Source: Thermoplasmatales archaeon
GTDB taxonomy: Archaea > Thermoplasmatota > E2 > DHVEG-1
Direction of reading: 5' to 3'
DNA length: 44,914 nt
NCBI GenBank assembly: GCA_030672305.1
Contig: DAOVGR010000017.1
Span: forward strand, 1-44,914
Shown: positions 24,092-33,151 of the stretch, piece after piece
How the letters are laid out: every line of letters starts with the position of its first letter
Numbering within the stretch: position 1 is the first letter of the stretch
Notes under the pieces: generated by a model
Databases searched by the model: none
What the model was told of the DNA's origin: nothing
The model's input: the letters and a program-made list of their open reading frames with translations, nothing else
Made by a program: the position numbers and the translations under genes

Positions 24092-24950
24092 AATCGATAA
24101 TGAGGTTATAAATCACCTGATCTTTCACAAATCACTTATTGATGAAAAAGATGATGCATCTAGGATAAACTATTATGTAAATATGCTTCAAAAGGCTGAT
24201 GAAGGAGAATATATCTCAATTGATAATCCTTTTGACAGATCAATTGCAATAGCATTTGAATTAGTTATGAAACAGCATCTTAATCCTTGGGATATCGATC
24301 TTGTAAATTTCTCAACTATGTATCTAAAGAGAGCAAAAGAAGAAAAAATCGATTTAATGACTGCTGGTAGAATCATATATATGGCTTGGAAAGTGTTAAA
24401 ACTCCAAAGTGATGATCTCGTTGTAAGTATGAAAAAACAGGAGGAAGAATATGAACCTTTTGGCTGGGGGGACATACCTTCTGAGATGTGGCTTAGTAAA
24501 GATGATGAATACTCTTATACAAATCTAGTAATTAATATGCCTGAATCTCCTTTAGACGAACCAATTAGAAGAGAGGCAAATAGAAAAGTTACACTTATTG
24601 AACTTGTTGAAGCTTTTGATAATGCAAGAAAAGAATCAGAGGAGTACCAACTTCTTGAAAAACAAAGAAAAGAGGAAAGAGAAAGATTATCAGAGTTAGC
24701 AAGAAAGAGAATGAAAGGAACTGCAGTTGAAGACCATTTGGAGGAAGATGTTAAAGCTGTATGGGAAAAAATAAATAAATTTCCTAAAAAAACCATCTCT
24801 CTTCTTGATTTATGTGAACAAAAAGGACGAGAAGAGTTAATAAAGGTTCTTATGTCTGTCTTATTTCTTGCATATGATAATAAGGTATTAGTCTATCAAA
24901 AAAGGTTTCCCTTTGGAAAGATATATATTAAAAACACAGGATATAGTTAA
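24078..24950 (+). CDS. scpA: Condensin kleisin subunit ScpA
   Basis: The product has 290 residues. The TTG start (24078) is supported by GGGGGG seven bases upstream inside the smc 3' end. The kleisin N-terminal part binds the SMC neck (DPWDIDL-type motif here HLNPWDIDLVNFSTMYLKRAKEEKIDLMTAGRIIYMAWKVLKLQ). A charged linker (about 180-225, EKQRKEERERLSELARKR) is followed by a C-terminal winged helix (KISLLDL-like region TISLLDLCEQKGREELIKVLMSVLFLAYDNKV). Translational coupling to smc fits a stoichiometric complex. Confidence 0.93.
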   Translation: MEQLKIDNEVINHLIFHKSLIDEKDDASRINYYVNMLQKADEGEYISIDNPFDRSIAIAFELVMKQHLNPWDIDLVNFSTMYLKRAKEEKIDLMTAGRIIYMAWKVLKLQSDDLVVSMKKQEEEYEPFGWGDIPSEMWLSKDDEYSYTNLVINMPESPLDEPIRREANRKVTLIELVEAFDNARKESEEYQLLEKQRKEERERLSELARKRMKGTAVEDHLEEDVKAVWEKINKFPKKTISLLDLCEQKGREELIKVLMSVLFLAYDNKVLVYQKRFPFGKIYIKNTGYS

Positions 24951-24963
24951 GGAGTTGCCAAAT

Positions 24964-25479
24964 ATGGGAAAAAATGAAAAACGGTTGGTTGAATCTATTC
25001 TTTTTTCCACAAGTAAACCAGTAAGTGTTAATGAAATTAAGGAAACCACTAGTCTTACTCCTAATAAAATCAAAAAAATCTTAGATGAATTAATCGAGGA
25101 CTACAGTGTAAAACGTAAGAATGAAACATCAATGGAGATCGTAAAAGCAGGAAATAAGTATGCAATGCAGGTCAAAAAAAAATACGTTGAACAGTCTATA
25201 ATGATTGCCAAACCTGAAATTAATAGCAACTTGTTAAAAACTTTAACTCTAATTGCTTTTCATCAACCTCTAAAACAATCTAATCTCAGAAGAATGATTG
25301 GAGTAAAGGCTTATGAACATGTTGATGAACTTGCAACAATGAAATTGGTTCATACAAAAAAACATGGTTCAACAGAGATGCTTACAACAACTAAACTGTT
25401 TCCTGAATATTTTGGTATTGATTCAACAAAACCAGAGGATATTAAAGATTTTTTAATAAAAAAGGTTTCAAACAAATAG
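24964..25479 (+). CDS. scpB: Condensin accessory subunit ScpB
   Basis: An upstream TTG (24913) is in frame, but the ATG at 24964 has AAGGAG at a proper distance and begins 13 bases after the scpA stop, so I choose it (171 residues). It has tandem winged helices: EKRLVESILFSTSKPVSVNEIKETTSL...IKKILDELIEDYSVK and ITLIAFHQP-type second domain (TLIAFHQPLKQSNLRRMIGVKAYEHVDELATMKLV). The length fits archaeal ScpB. It is the last gene of the operon. Confidence 0.92.
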   Translation: MGKNEKRLVESILFSTSKPVSVNEIKETTSLTPNKIKKILDELIEDYSVKRKNETSMEIVKAGNKYAMQVKKKYVEQSIMIAKPEINSNLLKTLTLIAFHQPLKQSNLRRMIGVKAYEHVDELATMKLVHTKKHGSTEMLTTTKLFPEYFGIDSTKPEDIKDFLIKKVSNK

Positions 25480-25582
25480 ATACCTAGAAATTAATTAGAA
25501 TTATTTTGGATAATTACTGTAAATATAGTGGGTAACGATTGTACAACAAAACCTTTTAAAGATAAATCACAAAGAAATGTGT

Positions 25583-25675
25583 ATATGTAATTGCTTGGTT
25601 GGGGAAGGCATTATTTATTATCCCTTCACCTCCTCTCCTTGCCACCCTCTTACTTCCCCACCCAACAATTTTCCT
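25583..25675 (+). ncRNA. Candidate structured small RNA D with CACCUCCU loop
   Basis: CTTTTAAAGATA (25554-25565) is a TATA-like element for a start near 25583. TTGGTTGGGGAAG (25595-25607) pairs with CTTCCCCACCCAA (25653-25665), 12 of 13 positions; GCA/TGC can extend it. The loop has TTATTATCCCTTC followed by CACCTCCT (25627-25634), the same eight bases as the universal 16S rRNA 3' end, then more C/U. No ORF. The 318-bp gap 25480-25797 otherwise holds only the promoter and leader of the next gene (TATA-like CTTAAATAAA near 25748, RBS GGGGAGA). Confidence 0.65.
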
Positions 25676-25797
25676 AATTAATTATTTTAGAAATCTATTT
25701 ATATAACCAAAAATAATATAATAATAGTTTATATATCATGCAAAAACCTTAAATAAATTGAGGAGTATTAACAATAGTTAATTTAGGGGAGACAAAA

Positions 25798-28167
25798 ATG
25801 AAAAGCATACCATATTTCATAGTAAGCTTATTGTTACTAAGCAGTATTGCAATAGTGACTGTAGGTGAAGAGGCTGGTGAATATCAACAGATAGTAAGTA
25901 AAAGTTTTTTTGAACTAAATGTTATTGAAGAAGAACAAAGTGTTAAATTAGAAGTTGAAGGGACTAATTCAAGACTTTTAAGTGAAGGAAAACCCATACT
26001 TCCAGTTTATACTGAAACTTTAGTTTTACCATTTGGCGCAACAATTAACAATGTTGAATGTCAAGTTAGTGATATTGAAACCATGGTTTTATCTAAGGAT
26101 ATAATGCCAGGTCCACAACGAGTAAGACTGGATGGTGTTAAAGTGCCAACTACTACTGAAACGGACCAAACTGTCTATAACTCTGAAGTACTATTTCCAG
26201 ATGATTGGTACAGTTATTCTACAGGTGTAGGACTTGATGAAAACATGGAGCATAAAACCTTTTTGACAATCACGACTTATCCAATTAGATATATAGGGGC
26301 ATCAGACGAAATTAATTACGCTAAATCAATTGATATAACTGTAAAATATGATGTACCAAAATCAAATCCATTCCCAATAGATTCAACATATGATTTAGTA
26401 ATCATTGCACCAGATAAATTTTCAGGAATTCTTCAAGGTTTAGTCGACCATAAAGAATCAAAAGGTATGACTACAACTTTAGTAACAACAGAGGACATAT
26501 ATAATGATTATACCGGATATGACAAACCTGAACAGATTAAAAAATTCATTAAATATGCATTAGAAACCTGGGGTACAAAGTATGTATTACTTGTAGGTGG
26601 TTTAAACAGCAAATGGATAGCAGAACCAAGGGAGCATAAAAATCATGGTTCTAAGGATTGGTATGTCCCTGTAAGATATACAAATATTATATACAATGGA
26701 GACGAACCAGGATACCTAGCAGATCTTTATTACGGAGATATTTATAAATACGGTGGTGATTTTGAAGATTGGGACTACAATGGAAATCATATTTATGCTG
26801 AAAACGCAGATCCCATAGATTGTCATCCTGATGTTGCTGTAGGAAGACTTCCATGCAGATCATCCAAAGAAGTAAAAGACATTGTTGGCAAGATTATTGA
26901 ATATGAAACAGGAATTTGTGATCCTTCCTGGTTTGAAGAAATGCTAGCAGTTTCTGGTGATGGATTTTTAGACCAACCAGCACTTAATTTCCTATGGAAT
27001 ACAAATAGTTTACCAAATGGGGAATATACAATTCATGCTAGAAGTAGAAACAACGATGGTACCTATGGACCAGAAGATAAGACTCCAGTAACATTGGACA
27101 CAACAAAAGCAACATCAATTACCTTCAATCATGATGATCATCTTACAACTGGTTTAATCTATCCTCATGATCCAGTTGCAGAAATCGTATCAGTCTCACC
27201 TGGAGACATTCTTGGTAACACAGATTACACCTATGTGCCAACTAATCGAGAGGCGTACTGTAACGATTTTTCAAGTTGGGGAAATATAAGATACGTTAGT
27301 GGACTTCTTACCATTAATGGTAAATGCTATGATCCAAGACCATATGGATACACAACAGATATCAACGTATGGATAACAAATAGCGGTGGTACAACTGTTT
27401 TTGACCAATGGAGAAATGGCGTCGAAATGTACTATGAAGGAGAATGGACAACAGGAAATCAACTCCTAAATGGAAGAGCTGGAGGTCCTTATTACATGCC
27501 ACCACAAATCAATACGGAATATGTTTGGTCTTCAAATGGTAATTGGAATGGACAAAAGGATGTTATAAATGCAATGAGCGAAGGACAAGGTTTTGTCTTC
27601 TTCTCAGGACACGGAAGTCCAGCAGTATGGGCAAATCATTACCCCGGAATTCCTGGTAACAGACAAAACGGTGACATTTATGGATTAAGGATTTGGAATC
27701 TTGGTTTACCTATTTTCCCAATGAGAAAAATAAAGAATCCTAACAAAAACCCAATTGTAGTCGTAGGTGGATGTCACAATGCTATGTTCAATGTGTCTTT
27801 AATTCCAACTTTCCTTGACAGAACAAACGCAAAAATGATGCACTCATATGGTAATCCAACTCCTGAATGTTGGGCCTGGACATTAGCAAAATATCCAGAA
27901 ACAGGTGCTATAGCAACAATGGGTAATACAGGATACGGATATGGAATCCTTGGAGAATGGTGTACATCTGGTGGAGTAGATAACTGGATAACAACAGAAA
28001 TCTTTGTGCAATACGGAAATGGATTTGATATACTTGGAGAAACCCATTCACAAGCTATTGAGAGCTATATACAAACCATTGGATTAGGAGATCTAGGAGA
28101 CAGAAAAACAGTAACACAATTTGTACTTCTCGGTGATCCAAGTTTACAACTCGGTGGATATCCATAA
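25798..28167 (+). CDS. Secreted C25 (gingipain-like) cysteine peptidase, full length
   Basis: The product has 789 residues with signal peptide IPYFIVSLLLLSSIAIVTVG. A prodomain-like region (about 25-195; LPVYTETLVLPFGATINNVE) is typical of C25 propeptides. The catalytic domain opens with YDLVIIAPDKFSG, continues KYVLLVGGLNSKW, DLYYGDIYK, GRLPCRSSKEV, then has a beta-rich insert of about 120 residues (about 400-580). Catalytic His is in FFSGHGSPAVW and Cys in VVGGCHNAMFN, and it ends LGDPSLQLGGYP. No membrane anchor or LERFPLL tail. It is probably an extracellular protein-degrading enzyme, as described for sediment MBG-D archaea. It has its own promoter and is followed by a terminator. Confidence 0.92.
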   Translation: MKSIPYFIVSLLLLSSIAIVTVGEEAGEYQQIVSKSFFELNVIEEEQSVKLEVEGTNSRLLSEGKPILPVYTETLVLPFGATINNVECQVSDIETMVLSKDIMPGPQRVRLDGVKVPTTTETDQTVYNSEVLFPDDWYSYSTGVGLDENMEHKTFLTITTYPIRYIGASDEINYAKSIDITVKYDVPKSNPFPIDSTYDLVIIAPDKFSGILQGLVDHKESKGMTTTLVTTEDIYNDYTGYDKPEQIKKFIKYALETWGTKYVLLVGGLNSKWIAEPREHKNHGSKDWYVPVRYTNIIYNGDEPGYLADLYYGDIYKYGGDFEDWDYNGNHIYAENADPIDCHPDVAVGRLPCRSSKEVKDIVGKIIEYETGICDPSWFEEMLAVSGDGFLDQPALNFLWNTNSLPNGEYTIHARSRNNDGTYGPEDKTPVTLDTTKATSITFNHDDHLTTGLIYPHDPVAEIVSVSPGDILGNTDYTYVPTNREAYCNDFSSWGNIRYVSGLLTINGKCYDPRPYGYTTDINVWITNSGGTTVFDQWRNGVEMYYEGEWTTGNQLLNGRAGGPYYMPPQINTEYVWSSNGNWNGQKDVINAMSEGQGFVFFSGHGSPAVWANHYPGIPGNRQNGDIYGLRIWNLGLPIFPMRKIKNPNKNPIVVVGGCHNAMFNVSLIPTFLDRTNAKMMHSYGNPTPECWAWTLAKYPETGAIATMGNTGYGYGILGEWCTSGGVDNWITTEIFVQYGNGFDILGETHSQAIESYIQTIGLGDLGDRKTVTQFVLLGDPSLQLGGYP

Positions 28168-28214
28168 AGCTATCTATCATAAGAAGACAAATTTAAAACA
28201 ACAAGACAGCTAAT

Positions 28215-28250
28215 AGGGCTATTATTTAAGCCCTCTCTTTTTTATTTTTA
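28215..28250 (+). terminator. Hairpin-plus-U-tract terminator after the C25 gene
   Basis: AGGGCT (28215-28220) pairs with AGCCCT (28229-28234) around eight A/T bases, followed by CTCTTTTTTATTTTT. It lies about 50 bases after the stop of the peptidase gene. Confidence 0.75.
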
Positions 28251-28297
28251 TAAATTTTCAATAGGTTTAAAGAGTAAATTTATATTATCATTTTAGG

Positions 28298-29068
28298 ATG
28301 CATAAAAGCAAAGATCAGCTCTATGAGGAAATAAAGGATTTAAAAACAAAAAAAGAGTTTGAGAAAGAAATTTCCAAGATTAAAAAAAATAATGATGATC
28401 TTTTTGATGATGAAACCACTGCTCTTTTAATAGTAGATGAACTAGGCAGAAATAAAGAAAACATTTGTAATTTAGTAGATCTTGAACATGGAAAGGAATG
28501 TACAGTTTTTGGAAAAATAATAGATATTCATAAATCAAGAAGATTTAATCGTAAAAATGGAACACAAGGACGAGTAATTAATCTAGAATTATCAGATGCT
28601 ACAGGTATTTGTCGTCTTGCATTATGGGATAAAGATGTTGATTTGGTTGAAAAACGTACAATTCAAAATGGAACAAATATAAAAATTATTAACGGCTATG
28701 TAAAAGATGGTTTTAACGGTTTAGAGATAAATGTTGGGAGATATGGGCTTATTGAGATAAATCCTGATAATACGCCAGAACAAGTTGAAGAATTCAAAAC
28801 AGCTCCAAATGAAATCACAGGAAAAATAATTAAAAAAGAACCCACAAAGGCCTTTTTCAAGGATGATGGGGAGTTTGGATTTGTTACATATGTTGAATTA
28901 GAAACAAAAAATGGTGTAAAGCAAATCACGCTATGGGATAAAAAAGTAAAAGAAATCCAAAATTTCAAACCAGGCGAGCAGATAAACATAAAAAATATAA
29001 ATTTTAAGGAGAAAAACGGTAAAAAAGAGATACATACAAAAAATAAAACTATAATTAAAAGAGTTTAG
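28298..29068 (+). CDS. Tandem OB-fold nucleic-acid-binding protein (RPA-like)
   Basis: The product has 256 residues. A helical N-terminus (about 1-60) is followed by one OB fold (CTVFGKIIDIHKSRRF...GRVINLELSDATGICRLALWDKD, about 68-150). A second, shorter OB fold follows (EITGKIIKKEPTKAFF...FVTYVELETKNGVKQITLWDKK, about 165-245). This is the layout of archaeal RPA-type single-strand-binding proteins and of related OB-fold proteins. No zinc finger is present, so it is more like a short RPA or COG1599-type protein than a full RPA41. The start follows a TATA-like stretch closely, a near-leaderless mRNA. It overlaps the convergent DUF4346 gene by four bases. Confidence 0.82.
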   Translation: MHKSKDQLYEEIKDLKTKKEFEKEISKIKKNNDDLFDDETTALLIVDELGRNKENICNLVDLEHGKECTVFGKIIDIHKSRRFNRKNGTQGRVINLELSDATGICRLALWDKDVDLVEKRTIQNGTNIKIINGYVKDGFNGLEINVGRYGLIEINPDNTPEQVEEFKTAPNEITGKIIKKEPTKAFFKDDGEFGFVTYVELETKNGVKQITLWDKKVKEIQNFKPGEQINIKNINFKEKNGKKEIHTKNKTIIKRV

Positions 29069-29397
29069 CATCCCCCTTGAAGATATTCTATATTTTTTTC
29101 AAGTGAATATTCAGCTCTTTGAAGTTCTCTACCTAAATACATATAATGGGTAGGTAAAAGATTAGGAACATTTTTTACAATTGTATCACAAAGGGACTCT
29201 GCCTTTTTTCCTGTAAAAACCATTTCTAAGATACCTGAGACAATTCTTTTTTCCTTATAGACATTTGAATAATATTCAACTCGGATCTCTTTATGTGTTC
29301 TATCTATTTCTATTACAAAGAAACCATTGGGGTCTAATATCACATCTTTTTGAGGTATTTTTTTAGCCTTTATTAATGGAACTTCTTTATCTGCCAT
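29065..29397 (-). CDS. DUF4346-like protein, last gene of the methyltransfer operon
   Basis: The product has 110 residues. The core DPNGFFVIEIDRTHKEIRVE followed by YLGRELQRAEYSLE near the C-terminus is characteristic of DUF4346, a domain found in archaea alone or attached to dihydropteroate-synthase-like and MtrA-related proteins of C1 metabolism. Its start overlaps the core-MetE gene by 11 bases. Biochemical role unknown; co-transcription with mtrA, mtrH and a methionine-synthase core suggests an accessory part of that pathway. Cys at the very end (QGGC) is notable. Confidence 0.75.
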   Translation of the reverse strand: MADKEVPLIKAKKIPQKDVILDPNGFFVIEIDRTHKEIRVEYYSNVYKEKRIVSGILEMVFTGKKAESLCDTIVKNVPNLLPTHYMYLGRELQRAEYSLEKNIEYLQGGC

Positions 29398-30283
29398 TTA
29401 TAATTTCACCTGCCTTTACGAGATTTTTTAATTTTTGAAATGCTACATTTCTTGGAAGCATTTTCTGCCCACAATCAGGTGCTAATTGTGTAATTCTATC
29501 ACCAAAGATATCAATTCCTTTTTTTATATGAGTTACAATTTCATCCACAGGTTCAATATTTGATTTATCAGATCTAACTGAACCTAGGCATATATTTTTT
29601 GTTATATTGTATTGTTTAAATGCATCAAATAGCATTGGTGAAGCTTTGAATTCATGTGAGAGAATATCAACAGGCAGTTCTAAAAGTTCAGGTATCACAT
29701 TTGAAACATCTCCACAAGCATGAAGGCGTATAGGGCAAGATAGACCGTTGATAACAGTATTAATTAATTCTTTACAATAATCAGGAATTCCCATTGAAAA
29801 AAATGGTTCATCAATACTAAGTATATCAACATATTTTTGTAATAGTTGCGCCTCTTGTTTTAAAGCATTAGCAAAATCAAATGCAAGTTCTTTTTCATCT
29901 TTATAAAAAAGATTAACACACGAATTGGTAAGAGTATATGGACCTGTTATCAGACCAATTAAATGCTTATTTTTTGGTATAAGATTTTTAACATATTTTT
30001 GATCATCAATTGTAATTGGACCATCATATTCCACTCTACCAATTATCTCTGTTCTGTCCCTAATTCTACATCCCTTTAACTTTCTAGTAAAAATATTTAC
30101 AAACGGATCTCTTGTTTGTCCATCTGAAACAATTTCAATACCAGAATTTACCATATCCTTAACAGCAGATTTTATATATTTATCCCAAGTCACATTCTTT
30201 TGATTAAAATAACCTTTGATATGATTTATTATTTCAATATCAACAGGGTAAGAACCAATAACAGAAGTTTTAATTTTTTCCAT
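29387..30283 (-). CDS. Core-MetE type methionine synthase (methylcorrinoid:homocysteine methyltransferase)
   Basis: The product has 298 residues, the C-terminal half of classical MetE only, as in archaeal core-MetE (Mes) proteins. The zinc/homocysteine ligands are all present: His188 and Cys190 in IRLHACGDV, Glu211 in LSHEFKA, Cys271 in LAPDCGQK. The opening SVIGSYP and the EIVSDGQTRDPFVNIF segment are typical. Lacking the folate-binding N-terminal half, it should take methyl groups from a methylated corrinoid protein. MtrA, encoded two genes upstream, is the evident donor. Its ATG overlaps the mtrH stop by one base. Confidence 0.88.
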   Translation of the reverse strand: MEKIKTSVIGSYPVDIEIINHIKGYFNQKNVTWDKYIKSAVKDMVNSGIEIVSDGQTRDPFVNIFTRKLKGCRIRDRTEIIGRVEYDGPITIDDQKYVKNLIPKNKHLIGLITGPYTLTNSCVNLFYKDEKELAFDFANALKQEAQLLQKYVDILSIDEPFFSMGIPDYCKELINTVINGLSCPIRLHACGDVSNVIPELLELPVDILSHEFKASPMLFDAFKQYNITKNICLGSVRSDKSNIEPVDEIVTHIKKGIDIFGDRITQLAPDCGQKMLPRNVAFQKLKNLVKAGEIINGR

Positions 30284-31182
30284 TAAAACAGTTTCCTCCT
30301 AGGATGGGAGTCATCTGGTATTATACCAAAATAATTCTCAACATATTCTGATATCAATATATCCTGCCATGCTATCATTGGAAAAACTATATCAGAATTA
30401 TGAATTGGGCCAAATATTGCAAAGTCTCCACCAAACATAGGAATACTTACATTTGATGAGGCATCTACTTGTTTTCGTACTGATTTGAAATCATCCAACC
30501 ATTTTGATTTTTCAACAACATTATGTATTGCACAACCTGTTGGAAGTCCTAACTCTTCCTTAATTACTGGAACTGCAGCAATTGCTGCACCACTATAATC
30601 TCCTGGTGCCATTGCAGCAGTATCAACAAGTATTTTTTTTATTCCTAACTTTTTTGTTATATTAAGAAGGCCGGTATCTGTTAAATTGGCACCATTTTGT
30701 AATACTTCAATTCGCCCATCTGGCGATTTATCCTTGGGATTAAAGGCAACAATAATTGCCATATTAGGAGTATGTAACCTTAAAGCATCGCGTTCTTCGT
30801 TAGTAATTCCAACATGGATTGAATTATAAATTGTTCTTGAAAGTAAATTTTTCTTATCAAGTAATTCTAGAGATTTAATCTTTAAATCAGGTTCTATTAT
30901 ATCAATTGAGAAAGGATGATTTTTTGGAAATTTTTTTTCAATAAAATTCAGTATTTTTTCTATGTATTGTTCTTTTCGAATAAAAAAATCAGGTATTGAA
31001 GGATTACCCAATTTCTTACTTAAGTTTAGCATTCTTTTAAGATGCTTTTCTGCACTAATAAAATTAGGTTCGCCTTTAAAAAATAAACCTCCAAAAAGAA
31101 CTGTTGGGTATATACCTGGTTGTCCCCCAATTTTTATTCCTGAAATTTCATATATATTTTGTTCTTTTGTAAAAGAAAACAT
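30283..31182 (-). CDS. mtrH: MtrH-like methyl-tetrahydropterin:corrinoid methyltransferase
   Basis: The product has 299 residues, normal for MtrH. Typical stretches: KIGGQPGIYPTVLFGGLFFKG at the N-terminus, PMFGGDFAIFGPIHNSD near the end, and a TIM-barrel middle with KKILVDTAAMAPGD. In methanogens MtrH moves the methyl group from tetrahydromethanopterin to the corrinoid on MtrA. No membrane Mtr subunits (C, D, E) are encoded here, so the sodium-pump function is absent. It lies between mtrA (adjacent, no gap) and the core-metE gene (1-base overlap). A methyl-transfer step toward methionine is the best reading. Confidence 0.92.
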   Translation of the reverse strand: MFSFTKEQNIYEISGIKIGGQPGIYPTVLFGGLFFKGEPNFISAEKHLKRMLNLSKKLGNPSIPDFFIRKEQYIEKILNFIEKKFPKNHPFSIDIIEPDLKIKSLELLDKKNLLSRTIYNSIHVGITNEERDALRLHTPNMAIIVAFNPKDKSPDGRIEVLQNGANLTDTGLLNITKKLGIKKILVDTAAMAPGDYSGAAIAAVPVIKEELGLPTGCAIHNVVEKSKWLDDFKSVRKQVDASSNVSIPMFGGDFAIFGPIHNSDIVFPMIAWQDILISEYVENYFGIIPDDSHPRRKLF

Positions 31183-31752
31183 CTATTCGCCTCTTTTATT
31201 TATCTTTCCCAAATAGTCTACTATAATTTTTGAATGTATAACTCTTTTATCACCCAAAGAAATCTCAACTTCTGGTTTAATTTTTATTGCAATATATGGT
31301 TTTCCAAAGGATGGTGAAGACTTAGTTATACACTCATCTATTGTTTTTTCTATTCTTTTTTTATCAGAAACACCAATCAAATCAACAACTTCTATTTGTT
31401 TTTGAAACCTTTCTATTGCTTCGTTATTTAGATTTTCTATATAAGGAATTGCACCAGGAGCTCCAATAATTCTATTATTTTCATCAATTCCATTTTTATT
31501 TAATGCAAGAAGTGATGATCCTGAACGATGACCTCTTATGTCATCTCCACATACTACAATATATCTAATATGAGGATTTGAAATTACATTTGCCACAATT
31601 TTTTCAATACCAATGTTTTCAGTTTTAAGTGACCCATAGATTGCTACCTTATCGGATGGGATATAATCAAAATTAAGTATTACAACTGCCACACATCCCG
31701 CTTTTTTGCATGCAGTAAACTCTCCACCCCAGGGATAGTAATCATCAGCCAT
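31183..31752 (-). CDS. mtrA: MtrA-like corrinoid protein, soluble form
   Basis: The product has 189 residues. CVAVVILNFD near the start, YIVVCGDDIRGHRSG with His75 as probable lower axial ligand of the corrinoid cobalt, SLLALNKNGID and IGAPGAIPYIEN are all MtrA signatures. The methanogen protein ends in a transmembrane helix, which this one lacks; the C-terminal part is instead beta-rich (PYIAIKIKPEVEISLGDKRV). A cytosolic MtrA fits a role as methyl carrier between MtrH and the methionine-synthase core. It is the first gene of the operon and divergent from radA. Confidence 0.9.
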   Translation of the reverse strand: MADDYYPWGGEFTACKKAGCVAVVILNFDYIPSDKVAIYGSLKTENIGIEKIVANVISNPHIRYIVVCGDDIRGHRSGSSLLALNKNGIDENNRIIGAPGAIPYIENLNNEAIERFQKQIEVVDLIGVSDKKRIEKTIDECITKSSPSFGKPYIAIKIKPEVEISLGDKRVIHSKIIVDYLGKINKRGE

Positions 31753-31853
31753 TTTTATTCCTCAAAGTATTTATGATAATATTAAAAATAGTTTAAATAT
31801 ACTCTCCCACACTTTTATAAATGTATATTAATTACAGTATATTTGGTATTTAT

Positions 31854-32804
31854 ATGGAGAAAGAAAGCACTGACGAAATTGATAGTTTACCAGGTGTTGG
31901 ACCGGCTACTGCAGAAAAACTTAAGGAGTCTGGACTTACTGAATTAATGGATATTGCAGTAATTAGTCCTCAGGAATTAACTGATCTAGCAGATCTTGGT
32001 TTAACTACAGCTTCAAAAATAATACAAGAAGCAAGAAAAATGGTTAATAAAGACGACTTTAAAACTGGAAAAGAGCTTTTAGAAATACGCCAAGATATCG
32101 GACAAATTTCTTGTGGTTCAAATACATTAAATGAATTGCTTGGTGGAGGTTTTGAATCTCAATCTATCATAGAATTATTTGGTGAATTTGGTTCTGGTAA
32201 AACTCAAATTGTTCATCAACTTTGTGTAATGGTTCAACTTCCTAAAGAGCAAGGTGGATTAGATAGTCATGCATTTTATATTGATACAGAGAATACTTTC
32301 AGACCTGAACGAATTATTCAAATGTCTGAGGCCCGTGATTTAGATCCAGATGAGGTACTTTCAAAAATTCATGTTGCGAGAGCTTATAATTCCAGTCATC
32401 AAATGCTTCTTTTGGACAAGGTTAAGGAACTTTCAAAAGAGGTATCAGGTAGATTACTTATTGTTGACTCACTTACAGCACATTTTCGGGCTGAATATAT
32501 TGGACGAGGCGCTCTTGCAGATCGGCAACAAAAATTAAACAAACATATGCATGAATTATTACGATGGAGCGACCTTTGTAACGGAGTTGTTTGTGTAACA
32601 AATCAAGTATCGTCTAAACCTGATGCTTTTTTTGGTGATCCTACTAGACCTATAGGTGGACATATTGTTGGTCATACTGCAACCTTTAGAGTATATTTAC
32701 GTAAGAGTAAAGGTCCAAAACGAATAGCAAGATTAATTGATTCTCCTCATCTTCCAGAGGGGGAAGCTGTTTTTACAATTACTAAAGAAGGGATTATAGA
32801 TTAA
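31854..32804 (+). CDS. radA: DNA recombinase RadA
   Basis: An in-frame ATG at 31821 exists, but a TATA box (TTTATAAA, about 31813-31820) predicts transcription starting near 31845, so the ATG at 31854 is used, almost leaderless (316 residues). HhH domain: [15 protein letters not shown]. Walker [10 protein letters not shown]; Walker [16 protein letters not shown]. Loop region [33 protein letters not shown], and C-terminal [12 protein letters not shown]. The length and motifs are those of the standard archaeal Rad51/RecA orthologue for homologous recombination. Confidence 0.97.
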   Translation: MEKESTDEIDSLPGVGPATAEKLKESGLTELMDIAVISPQELTDLADLGLTTASKIIQEARKMVNKDDFKTGKELLEIRQDIGQISCGSNTLNELLGGGFESQSIIELFGEFGSGKTQIVHQLCVMVQLPKEQGGLDSHAFYIDTENTFRPERIIQMSEARDLDPDEVLSKIHVARAYNSSHQMLLLDKVKELSKEVSGRLLIVDSLTAHFRAEYIGRGALADRQQKLNKHMHELLRWSDLCNGVVCVTNQVSSKPDAFFGDPTRPIGGHIVGHTATFRVYLRKSKGPKRIARLIDSPHLPEGEAVFTITKEGIID

Positions 32805-32871
32805 AATAGTAGAATAATTAGGAAAAACTTAAATGTAAAGATAAATATTCACTTTCTTGGAGGTAGAGAGA

Positions 32872-33057
32872 ATGGCGTATGTACATGATGGGTGGACATT
32901 GTATACACGTGATGTAAAACTTAAGGGTGGAAGAAACCAAACAATATATTTCTTTAGTAAGAGAAAACCAAAGAGTGGTACTCCATGTGAATTACCAAGT
33001 GGATATATAGTTGGTGTTAACAAAAGAACAGGTTTACCTTATCTGAAAAAGAAATAA
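32872..33057 (+). CDS. Small conserved basic protein of unknown function
   Basis: The ATG at 32872 with GGAGGT eight bases upstream is the start; an upstream in-frame ATG at 32857 would begin inside the Shine-Dalgarno sequence. The product has 61 residues and is very basic. The end KSGTPCELPSGYIVGVNKRT followed by GLPYLKKK is a pattern I know from small conserved proteins of euryarchaea and some actinobacteria, without assigned function. TLYTRDVKLKGGRNQTIYFF suggests a compact beta sheet. It is followed by its own terminator. A nucleic-acid-associated role is plausible from charge only. Confidence 0.8.
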   Translation: MAYVHDGWTLYTRDVKLKGGRNQTIYFFSKRKPKSGTPCELPSGYIVGVNKRTGLPYLKKK

Positions 33058-33070
33058 ATGGATTATTTTA

Positions 33071-33106
33071 GAGCTGGCATATTGTCAGCTCAACCTAATT
33101 TTTTAG
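33071..33106 (+). terminator. Hairpin-plus-U-tract terminator after the small basic gene
   Basis: GAGCTG (33071-33076) pairs with CAGCTC (33086-33091), followed after six bases by AATTTTTTA. It lies 13 bases after the stop. Confidence 0.7.
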
Positions 33107-33151
33107 TCATTAGTATTTAATATAATATCTTGTTTTAGGGGAAAGAGAATA

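Noticed and set aside
25798-28167. T9SS-type C-terminal sorting domain on the C25 peptidases
   Set aside because: Both proteins end directly after the catalytic fold at GDPSLxxGGYP; no extra C-terminal domain is present.
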